The translations under genes and the position numbers were made by a program. From Selaginella tamariscina (taxonomy: Eukaryota > Streptophyta > Lycopodiopsida > Selaginellales > Selaginellaceae): 64,000 nt of DNA. The notes under the pieces are model-generated. The model was not told where the DNA came from and made no database searches. It was given only the letters and a program-made list of their open reading frames with translations. The DNA lies in contig PUQB01000215.1 in NCBI GenBank assembly GCA_003024785.1, positions 143,501-207,500 of the forward strand. The letters run 5' to 3'. The stretch's first letter is position 1, and each line of letters opens with the position of its first letter. Of this stretch, positions 34,741-44,877 are shown in pieces.

Positions 34741-36058
34741 GAGTTTGGTGTGTGATATAGAGTCTGAAACACCCCTAAGATAAACCTAACCCTAGGCTTG
34801 CCCTAACCCATGGCCTAAACCCCTCAAGTAGGTGGGTCATTGGGATTGGAATTCTGTGCAAACTCACTTTATAATAATAAAAAATGGGGGCGGTAGGAGT
34901 GGGAGTGGGGGGGAGGGAGGGTTCATGCCAGTGGGGAAAGGGACTAAAGATCTTTAAGTCTCTAATCACACCTCATGCCAAGTGACCATCCATCATCAAC
35001 ACCATGTGTAAGCAACACTAAATTTTTTAAGATGATCACTAAAGTTAGACTTAGATGCCCAAATAGGCATGAGACTTAGGGTCTTGTCCTAAGTCCTTTA
35101 GAGTGATGATGCTTTAAACCCTAGAGGATAACTCAAGTAAACTTCAGGATTTTGCCACAAGAAACCTAAATAAGTTAGGAAACATGCTTTGCACATACCC
35201 ACATGACAAAGTTAAGGCATCATGACTTACCACTAGAGAAATCACCCTCATCCGAGAGTATAACTCCTTTAAGGCGATGAGGCACAACTAACCCCTAAGG
35301 GTTTGTGATGCCAAAATATACCCTAGACTTAGAGTTAGGACTTAAAGATAACACGAGTGTGCATTATAGGTGAACACAAGTGTTTTGCTAAATAAACCCC
35401 TTAAGTCTAGGTTTGAATATGTCATAGTTCTAACCTGGTGAGTTGACTACCTGGGTAAAGATTGTGGGATATGTGGGATATATGGGCAAAAAGACCCAAG
35501 CGGACCTGGGTCATCATGACCAGGGGCCCTCTCATAAACACCAATTGGCTCTTTGCCTAGTTGGCATAAGGGGAGAGGGAAAGGTTGTGACAGAATATGA
35601 CCATGCAAGTGCCTCATGAAAATGCTCTTGTTAATGAGCTTAGGTTGGTTAAGCCCTTCACATGTTCACACCCCAAGGAGAACACCTCCTAACCAAGTGT
35701 GCTAACTAACACACTTAATTACAAGACTTAACCTTTCTTAAGCAAATGCACAAGACTTAACACCCTAATATAAACACAAGCACGCATATTTACTAAGATA
35801 TTCAACCCCTTGGTGACACAATTCCAAAGGGTGTGCTTTGAGTGTTGTACCATGTGCTATTTAGCCTAGTGTCACATGTTTATGTGACACTGTTTTTTAA
35901 GTTAACACATTAGTCAGGCTTATGCTAGTAGGGAAGAAGGAACTAAACACTTCTTAGTCTATGACATGCTTTCTCCACACCTACTCTACTTAATATATAT
36001 GACACGAGTTCTCTTTATCAAGTTTCTAATGAAGAATTCCATGGTTAGCATATGTGAG
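34741..36058. repeat. Non-coding repeat family copy
   Basis: Shares ordered words with 13319-14000: AAGTGCCTCATGAAAATGC, CACTTAATTACAAGACTTAACC, CCTAGTGTCACATGTTTATG and TTCAACCCCTTGGTGACAC. 34870-34925 holds a G-rich run (GGGGGCGGTAGGAGTGGGAG). No open frame resembles a protein. Confidence 0.6.
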
Positions 36059-36389
36059 TAGGGCTGCCAATGGGGTGGGCTAGTCCATGGGTCGACTCAA
36101 CTTGACCCATCATGGTTTGGGCTTGGGCCGGAGTTTTCTAACCCATGGGTTAGGTTGGGCCAGCTGTTCTAACCCATTTAATAAGTGGGCTGGATCGAAG
36201 GTCACACTTGATTAATTAAATTTTTTTCAAAATGTATTAAAATTTGTATTATACAAGATACTATACAAGATCTAGCTCTCTCCCACGTGGCCATTGGTCC
36301 ATTACGTGGACATGTTCAATATCGATTCCGTTTTACTACATGTTACAAATTAATCCGTTAATCAATGACTTGATCTCTAAAGGTTTTAG

Positions 36390-37960
36390 TAACCAAGTCA
36401 TACCCTAGTTTAGGGCTAATACCTAGCGAAGACATGAATGTGCACCAAAGGCAAACACGAGTGTTTTATTAAGGTTAGGTTTGGACAACCCTAAGCACAT
36501 TTTACTACACGAATGCCTCACAAAAGGGCCCTACTAAGGAGTTTAGGTTGTCCAACCCATGAACACATTTACATACTTCTAAGGTGAACGTCCCTAGCCA
36601 AGTGTGCCAATTAACACACTTGGATAAGAAACCTAACCTCCCTTGGGTAATGCTCAAGGCTTACACCTTGATGCAAGCATAAGCCCACTTGCTTGTCAAG
36701 ATGTCCAACCCCTAAGTGTCAAACATGTGACACAACTCTTATACAAGGTTGTGCCTTGGGCGTTGTACTGTGCACTATGTAATTCAATGTCACATGTTAA
36801 TGCAACACTGTTTCCCAAGACATAGGGTGTCTCACCATAACCTCTCAACTTAAGAATTGCACCTGGTGCCATGAGCATGTCTCACAAATGCGAACCTTGG
36901 AACCCTTCCATGTGAGTCAATTTGTTAACCAAGATCTCAAGCCCATAATTGGAAAAGGACATGGAAGCCCACACTTAACTACGAGTGTAAGTCTTAGCTT
37001 GATGTGAAGGAGGAGGCTAGAAACAAGCATCAACCTCTAATCCTTGAAATGTGTACTCTAACAAGACCTCCCAAGTGCGGATTTGCTGACGATAAAAGTA
37101 AGCTACCCTTAGGATGTGACATTCCTTATGGACTGAAAAGTTAAGGTAGCATAATATGGGTTGTGCCTTGACAACATAAGATAAAACTTGTATTGGTAAA
37201 AAAATAATGAATTCAATTATGAACCTATGAACTCTCTGTACAACTATCTTACCTTATTTTTGTAACAAAGCCCCCCCAATTGTGTGAGTGGGCTAGTTTG
37301 AATATACATATTTCTCAAGACAGGCTATCGTTATAACCCCTTAGAGACAAGAGTTATACCTAATGCCACGTATGTGGCTCACATATAGGGCTGACAATGG
37401 GTTGGAGCTTGCCCCATGACCTGACCCATTGCTCTCTATGATGGCCCTAATCCCCCAGCCCAGTACAAGGGTCATAAACTCTAGTTTGTGACGAGTTGAG
37501 TCAGGTGAACCCATGGGCCAACCCATCTTTAATGCCACATTCTTTAGGTCACCACACATTTTTTAGTCCATATTATTGGTACAACTATAAATCTTCCCAT
37601 AATACCATTAGCAACCCAAGTGCCAATCACCCAATCCCCCAAGTACTTAAGTACCTTGTTGCCCTACAGGGGTTGTACTCCCAAATGAGAGTGATTCCTC
37701 AAGAAGTCGATGCCTTAATTTTGTCATAAGGTATGTACAAAAGGATGACTCTTTGGTGAGGTTAATGCATGAGCATGTCTAAGTATTCTTGACAGGATCT
37801 TGAAGTATGCTTGGTTAAATACTCTAAAGGGACTTTGGGTGGGACCCTAAGTCTCATGCCTTTAATCTAGACTTATTTTAAAAACTTAGTGTTGCTCACA
37901 TATGATATGTCAGATGACCACTTAACAATCACGTGTTACCACATGAAATTTTTAGTATAT
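36390..37960 (+). repeat. Non-coding repeat family, one or two adjoining copies
   Basis: 36420-37250 matches 6600-6723 + 13319-14080 in order (GGGCTAATACCTAGCGAAGAC, TTTGGACAACCCTAAGCAC, AATGCCTCACAAAAGGGCC, TCCTTGAAATGTGTACTC, TTGTGCCTTGACAACATAAG). 37320-37380 restarts at the TTATAACCCCTTAG/AATGCCACGTATGTGGCTC block, so a second partial copy adjoins. 37870-37945 is the terminal CTTAGTGTTGCTCACAT block. Confidence 0.65.
37381..37528. mobile_element. Short (~148 bp) MITE-like insertion with imperfect inverted ends
   Basis: Compared with 13657-13675, where CACGAATGTGGCTC runs straight into TTAATGCCA, this copy has CACGTATGTGGCTC, then 148 extra bases, then TTAATGCCA. The insert begins near TAGGGCTGACAATGGGTTGG and ends near GGGCCAACCCATC, partly complementary. 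A TAGGGCTGCCAATGGGG start also occurs at 36059. hAT-type non-autonomous elements in plants have such TAGGGCTG ends; the class is my inference. Confidence 0.5.
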
Positions 37961-39937
37961 CAACTTTAAATATTTAAATGCATTAAGTGGGATTGTCACA
38001 TTAGAAGGTCTAATGTTAAAGTTTTAACTCAAATGGACAACATGTTAGATAGAAATACCCTAAGGTTGCTTTAACTTATTTACCAACTAGTTGGGGTAGG
38101 GTTTAAGGGTTCTATTATTATATTGTTATTCTCATTAATTTATAATAAGACATGCAACTAATATTATATATGGATGTGATAGATATCGATATATATATAT
38201 AGCAATATATGTGTGTGTGTGTTGGTTACTTATGGTCAATAATTTAATTATGATTATTATCCATGACATTCGTACACATATACATTCATATACATATGAG
38301 TACATTAATATATGTATATAAACTCAAGATTTACATGTAAAAAGAAAAACAAGTTAAAAAGGCAGAATGCATAAAACGCACACATTTACAAAAAGGAGTT
38401 AAAAATGTGCAAAACGAATTAAAAAGGCAGGATATAACTCAATCAGAAAATAGTATTAAAAAAAACGAGAGACTTACAACTCTAAAGAGCAATAACATAA
38501 TACTATAACAAGTTTACATTTCATTTAAATGTTTGTTCTATTTAATTTTATTTATAATTTATGTAAGCTTATTATTTATTATTATTCATTTGATATAAGG
38601 TATTTCAATTCAGTTGTTTTCTTAATAATCAACATTAGTATCTCAATTATAAAGACCTTTATGATATATAGTTATTTTCACTTTATATGTGATATATCTA
38701 AAAACATAAATTTACTTATTAAGTTACTTATAAAAATAATTTAAGAAGTTTTAAAAATAATTCAACGAATGCAATAAAATCATGTATATTATTATTACTT
38801 AAACCTTATTATAATTTGAAATATGCAGTACCCAAAGTAAAGTCAATATTGTAGTGCATTAAGTATAAAATGTTTCAATTTGTATAAAATTAATCATAAA
38901 TTATTACAAACTAATTATAAAGTTTGAATGGTACATTTACTTTTTAGTCTTGCCATTTTACAATAGTCATTATGTTGTTCAATACCATCTAAATTACCCT
39001 ATGAAGTAATTATAAATGAACACGAGTTAAGATGCATAAATATTCTTGGCTTTGTCCATAAGGATGTTAAACGATTAATAATAATATATTTAATAGCTAA
39101 AAAAAATAATATTCTATTTATTATAGAAACATTACATGACATCCATAATAAATTCCTTATTGTAATAAATAATATGTTTATTTTAAAATTATTGGGTCAA
39201 CAAAATTTGTATATTTAAAAATACTTATTTATACATTTTGACTATTTACATACAAAGACTGATATTTTCTCCAAAGACTATACAAATTAGACATGTTTTA
39301 ATTATATGTTTATATAATTGTTTGATTAATATTTTAATGCAGGGACCTGGCTCTGAAACGTTGAGCACTGGAACTGTTTCTTTGCAGGTAATCATGAATA
39401 TTGGTAAATTTACTATTTAAGTATTTTTAGATATATTAGTTATATATAAATATATTATACGATATTTACTATTTAATATAACGTTATTTAATATTTTATT
39501 TGGAGTGTGAATATTAAACACGTTATATTAATTATATTTAACATCTTATACAAATATGCAATATAGATTGCACTAGTATAACGTAAGTATATATAATACA
39601 GATATATATAAATGTATATATATGGAAGCTTACTTATAAGCTCAAAAAAAATCACCGCCGCCTGACTGATTTTGATTTTGATTCTAATTCCCAAACGCAT
39701 TTAACTTGGCTCTAATGCTGTCAATTGATGCTCCATTTGTCAATTGTTCTTGTAGCTTCTTCCTACATCAAGAGCAAAGTCTTAGTAAGACCTTATATGC
39801 ACACACAGACACATTTAAAATACTAAATAGTAACCTCATAATATGTAATGCATACTAATAACATGTTAAGCTATATGTAATCAAATTATTATTATAATAT
39901 TATTAGTAAGTTATTAATTAGGAGAATAATAATATTA

Positions 39938-39988
<51 letters not shown>

Positions 39989-40831
39989 GTTTTATTCTAT
40001 TGAGTGTGTGTGTATTTGATTATTTACCTTCTATTGTTCATACAATGGTATAGTGATATCATAATACTCAATTAGCATATAACTAATATATGATTAGTAC
40101 TTATCAAATTATTATACGACTTAATAACTAACATTATATATGTGTGAATTGAAAACAAAACAATTAGTTATATATGTATGGGCTCTCACGCATATTATAT
40201 TTATATAATGTTATTTATATATGCCTACGCTGTAGACGAACAAATGAGATCCTCAGGTATGTGTACCTGTTAATGAGGTATCGATTTTAAGAGTGTTCAC
40301 CAATCTGCACCAGATACGTATAGATACATACACATATAAATGTATTTATTCACGAACGTGCACACCCACACAAACATGTAATGTAATGCGTGTAAAATAC
40401 CTTTGCAAAAGGTGGTTGCAACACTGTGTTTGTATATTATGTATGTGTGTATGATGTATACAAATGAGAAAAATGGAACAACTACCCATCATTTCGTTTG
40501 AGAGCGCCCCGGAGCATATATACGTGTGTGTACATGTGAATGATATATTTTATATATTCAAAAGATGGTGTGCGCTGCATACTATAGTTTCGATTGCTAT
40601 GCACAAGTAATTATACGGTACACACACATATATCTGTGTGTGTGTGTGTGACTGTATATTTTCTACGCATCTATATGTGTTTACGACTCAAGTAAAATTA
40701 AATAAGCGTTTGCAAAATGGCCGATGACATACATACTCGCAACTGTTCACAAGTGCATATTCAAACATGAGAATAAGAAATCGAATCGCGGAATGAATGA
40801 AATTAATTTGCGCTAACAGTGAACTAGGGCA
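37961..40831. other. AT-rich spacer with isolated exon-like islands
   Basis: Strongly AT-rich, with (AT)n near 39943-39985 and (TG)n near 38211-38221 and 40637-40650. Two GC-richer islands look exon-like (39343-39387 plus, 39684-39762 minus) but cannot be linked to a gene. Confidence 0.5.
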
Positions 40832-42509
40832 TTGGCAATGGAGTTGTTCTGGCTGAAGAACGAAGGGAACGGGGAGGTGGAAGCCTTCTTGTGTAAGGAT
40901 TCAAAGCTCCAGCTAGATTTGATTGCACGGCGTTGGAATCTTGACTCATGGACGCTGAGATTCGGCCGCATCGCTTTGGAGAGGCTCGGTAATGGAGAAT
41001 CGCGCTGGGAAACTGGAGTGATCAGAAGTGTCGCGAGTGATGCCGGTTTGGGCGATGGGCAGACTGAACAAACTGCTATTCCAGTCTCTGGTAAATCAAG
41101 GTGAGTAGCGAAGATAGGGTAGCAGGCATTCCATACTGGGGTTACTCTGATCTGCTCAAGATACCTCCTTCGAGTTGCGACAACAAGAAAGCACGGACTT
41201 TGCAGGAAGATGCGGATGAGCCCGCCGTTCTCAACTTCCGCCCATCAGAACATAAGCCGCAGATTCCTCTCCAGCTAGCCCATCGTGCATTCGGTACCTT
41301 CTGGGACATTTTCTATGGAGTCTCAAATGCCCCACAGCCTGGTAAAGAAGACTACGAGATGTTTATTAAACTCAGCGAAGAATGTTCCAAGTACATGGAA
41401 AGCGAAAACAGGGAATACAGAACTCACGTTTGGGAGAGCTGGTTGGATTATACTGGCTTGCGCTTGAAATCGCCTTTTTTACAGGGAAATCGTCAGGGAT
41501 ACCGAAGAAGACATTGGGTACGAGCTTAGAGTAGCCGATGGTCTCAAGGGAATTATCCTAGCTCTATTCTTATTGTAGAGGCAAAGCTTGGTACGTGCGC
41601 TGATCCATGCTTTCGGTTATCGCAGCATTATCGACTCTACTGGGCCAAGGTTGGAACGTCTGGTATGTTCACCAACACGTCTTTTCCGGCGATTGGGATC
41701 GAACACGTAGGTCCTTTCATCCGTGTGTCTGCACTAGCTAATCTCCGGCAGGTCTCTCTTCAGCCGCTCACTCCATTCATCAATCTGCTGATGCTACAGG
41801 GCCATGACTTGGCAGCAGCAGAAACTGGAGCTCGCCTGTGTTTGGCCACCAAGTCGGCCTTGTTCGAACTCAATGAGTATTATCAGGATGTTATACAAGG
41901 GAAAGAAGCGGCTTCATCTAGGAACTACTTTGAGAAAGGCATCCCGTATCCGCTTCACGGAGAAGCTATCTGTCCTGTAAGATGGGGAGAGAAGCTGGTG
42001 TATGCGATCCCTGAGAAGGAGATGGTGGTGAAGTATGTGCAGAGAGATTATGGTACAGCGGTTCATCTCGCATGGGCTGAAGCAGGTTACGCTCCAAACT
42101 GTTGGGTGTGCAGCCTTATCCTGGCGGCTGGACCGAAGTTCGCATGGAACACCTTGGAGGCGACTGGACAGTGCTGCAGGCACTCAATGAGGATGTTGCC
42201 GATTCACTTAGGGATGAGGTGGTGCAGGTTCTGAAGAGAGCTCATCGTGTTCCTGTTGGAAATTCGGTTGGAGTACATGGAGACATGAGAGATATCAATG
42301 TGATGGTTCACCTATCTCGTGATGGGGATCTTTTGGAAGTCAAATTCATTGACTTCGACTGGGCAAGGGAGGTAGGAGGGCGCTATCCTTCCTTCATGAA
42401 CCATGCTGGGGTTAACTGGCACCACGGTGTTGGTGACCGCAAGCCTATGTTACAGGAACATGATATTCAACTGCTATCTACAAAACAGGTCCAGCAAACC
42501 ATCCGCTAG
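40832..42509 (+). pseudogene. Crinkler (CR)-type protein: header, REase-like centre, kinase-like C-terminus; frame broken
   Basis: From ATG 40832 a ~90-residue N-terminal region (MAMELFWLKNEG...) resembles a CR header. The centre (about 41570-41900) reads ILIVEAKLG, then FRLSQHYRLYW, then GPFIRVSALAN, SLQPLTPFINLL and FELNEYYQDV. This matches the order of the nuclease-like module I know in fungal and oomycete CR-kinase proteins, with E-x-K as the metal-site pair. The C-terminus has a kinase catalytic loop HGDMRDINVMVH (about 42275) and IDFDWAREVGG (about 42350) as the DFG equivalent. It ends with TAG at 42507-42509. Frame changes lie near 41100, 41480, 41560 and 42100. The first resembles a splice donor (AAG|GTGAGT), but no suitable acceptor keeps the following conserved residues. 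It is a decayed or mis-assembled gene; function unknown. Confidence 0.68.
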
Positions 42510-43400
42510 ACCTGCAATTGTTTTTCCACACACCAAACCGTAGATATAAATGCAGCTGCTTAGAAGTGTAGATGTGAATATAGGAAGGCTCAGACATAAG
42601 CACCCGCTACCTACAAACACAGGGAGACATATATACACACACATGTACATTAATATTTGTGTGTTTGTGTGTCTATGTGTGAAAATTAAGTATTTCTATT
42701 TATTGTTTTGAAACTAAAAATAAACTACACTCATGACATAGTTGCATTTTCTCCAGTTTACGGGCTTTCTAAGATATCTTTGGTTCGACATCTTTCATCT
42801 CTTTGAGAATATGAATATCCCACGTTCTGGATACGTACTCCAGAGTAATAGTATGATTTTAAATATATTATTTTTATAAAATAATATTTTTTAATTAAAT
42901 ACCTCCATTTAGCCAAGATAAATTAAACCAATAAAAGAACGTCCTTCCTTCACAATAATGTACCCATTGACCTTGAATTGACCAGGAAAAAATAAGTACA
43001 GTGTTATCACTCTTTAGTATTTTATGCTTGTTCATTCGCATCAAATATTAAAGAAATAACATTATACTTCGTTTTTTATTATTATTAATGTTCGAAATTA
43101 AGCTCTAAATCTATAAGAATATGCTGTATACGTGTCCACTCAAGAATTTGCCACCAAAGTGACCACGTACACATGCGTGTGGTGTATGTGTACGTATATA
43201 CACAGTATATGTTTATTAGTATGGCTTTGGTGAATGATAACCTCTAAAACGTTAAACCGAATACTGTTATTATGTATGCATTGCATACAGAAAAAAAAAA
43301 CGTATTTAGGTTTTAATTACTTGAAAATCCACGAAGTACCGCGAAACCTGATTTAACCCACTCCATGATGTACAAGGTTCAGGAGTCTGGTAGAGCTTGC
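42510..43400. other. Spacer downstream of the CR kinase gene
   Basis: AT-rich with TG-rich microsatellite patches (42630-42690, 43170-43215). I see no gene. Confidence 0.5.
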
Positions 43401-43460
43401 CGACCTCTGTTCAGCATTTCAGTATGTTAAGTAGAGCTCAAATGAAAAGAAAAGACTTAC

Positions 43461-44014
43461 TCAGCGGTCGCAAGTTGGCAACAATGCCCGAGGATCGTCT
43501 ACAGGTGAATAACCACCCCAGAGAATGTCACCCAGCTCTGTACAGTCAGGAGCGTCATCTGCCTTTTTCGCTTCGGAGATGGAGGTGACACGTCGGGAAT
43601 TGCGCTCCTTAAGTGTCACTACAATCAAAGTTTCGCTCTCGTCCCACAATAAAACATACCACTGCATTTACTTGAGTTTACGTTTTCGAAAACAATAGGC
43701 AAATACATATCTTCCTCGCTAAAATGTTCCTGTCAGCCAAAAAGAAAAATATATTACCGCTGTTAGATGCAAAGATTTTACCTGATGGAAATGAACTAAA
43801 TCCGGATCCCCAGCACTGTTGACTCCTTGACACCACTACGTGCATCCCAGCGTAAACCGCATAGGAATGCAGTGTAGCGTATGGAAGACAGATCGTGCGA
43901 GACAAAGGCATCGACTTCCTTTAAACCATTACTAACATCGGACACTCCCGCAGTATAAATCATTTTTATGGCATTGTCAACAATACCTACCACCGTGTTT
44001 AACTTGGTAAGCAT
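43461..44014 (-). other. Possible fragmentary coding region, unidentified
   Basis: Two minus-strand stretches look more protein-like than their surroundings. 44014-43800 (MLTKLNTVVGIVDNAIKMIY...) is followed by a donor-like CAG|GTAAAATC near 43785. 43667-43461 (ESETLIVVTLKERNSRRV ... GDILWGGYSPVDDPRALL) ends at TGA, which also overlaps a donor-like GA|GTAAGT. I recognise no family. It could be exons of a decayed gene. Confidence 0.3.
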
Positions 44015-44073
44015 AAACGTTTTATGGATGCATCCCCCCCCCCTTCTCTCTCTCTCTCTTATATATATATATA

Positions 44074-44492
44074 ATCTTCAATCGAAATAAACTTGAGTCC
44101 CAGCACTTCCTACTCCAACTGCTCGTGCATAAAATGAAACTTAATTGGAATGTGATTTGTTCAAGCGCAAAACTTTGGGTTTTGAGAAATGTGAGCCACC
44201 TGATCTTCAATTGAGATAAATTTGAGTCACCTGCTCACGAAACCAAATAAAACTTAGAACAAAATGAAACTTAACATTGAATGTGTCTTATTCTAGCATG
44301 AAATTTTGGGTTCTGAGAGAGTGCAATAGCACTCTTATTGTGTGTAATCACCATAGCCTTGTTATAATTTTTAATAAATCACACCGCTATCCACTAAATG
44401 TGTTTTGTTCAAGCATGAAACAGTTGAAAATTCGGGTTTTGAGAGTCAATATAGGCCATTTCTTTAGTGTACAACAGATGTTTCATTTTACA
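44074..44492 (+). repeat. LTR-like region of an older retroelement with imperfect internal repeats
   Basis: Three to four diverged units share AAAATGAAACTTAA.., TTTGTTCAAGC, AAA..TTTGGGTTTTGAGA (around 44130-44195, 44260-44320 and 44400-44445). The region ends TTTTACA directly before a TGTATCAGAGCC sequence (44494-44505). That resembles the plant primer site TGGTATCAGAGC for initiator tRNA-Met with one G missing, so the region is probably the 5' LTR of the element into which the copia copy inserted. Confidence 0.55.
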
Positions 44493-44627
44493 TTGTATCA
44501 GAGCCTGCATGAGCGATCATGTGGCCATGGTAACATCGTCTCGAAGAGACGTGGTTGAAGTTTACGATGAAACGGGTGGGTCCATGTCTTTCTTATGGGC
44601 AGATCCTTCGGCAAGCTCTATCATAGT
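44493..44627 (+). pseudogene. 5' part of the older retroelement's gag, cut by the copia insertion
   Basis: An ATG at 44509 opens a frame (MSDHVAMVTSSRRDVVEV...) that runs to the copia target site at 44627. It continues after the copia element at 49287 with EKSFVENWKTLNNALGKESK, KTDFFKLVQAPDESALSYL and SRVRETL, to about 49557, with two in-frame stops. The layout (LTR, primer site, Gag-like start) identifies a retroelement; the lineage is uncertain. Confidence 0.55.
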
Positions 44628-44811
44628 TGTTTAGGAATCAAGTATCGAGCACTACGAGATACAATAGGATGCGATACGATCCCTGGGTGTCAGACCGTTG
44701 GGATTGCAGGAGATTCACCCTGCAGGGTTATATAAGCAGTTGAACAAGAGAACTGTACAGTTTTGCAAAAGAATTACAAACGGTTCTCTTCTCTTTCTTC
44801 GTTTTCTATCT
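44628..44811 (+). repeat. 5' LTR of the copia element
   Basis: 184 bp. A TATATAAG box lies at 44729-44736 and probably drives element transcription. Confidence 0.9.
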
Positions 44812-44823
44812 TGGTATCAGAGC
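44812..44823 (+). promoter_or_regulatory. Primer binding site (initiator tRNA-Met) of the copia element
   Basis: TGGTATCAGAGC immediately after the LTR, the standard plant copia primer site. Confidence 0.93.
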
Positions 44824-44877
44824 TTACTTTGGCTCACGCCGTTTTTGTTCTTTTTTCCTCTTGTTTCTCTTCTTCTA

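Noticed and set aside
36059-36300. Second hAT-like MITE starting TAGGGCTGCCAATGGGG
   Set aside because: The start resembles the 37381 element, but I could not find a matching right end or empty site.
41101-41125. Reading AAG|GTGAGT near 41098 as a true splice donor in the CR kinase gene
   Set aside because: The nearest acceptor would give a 25-base intron, and later acceptors would remove conserved residues; a frame break fits better.
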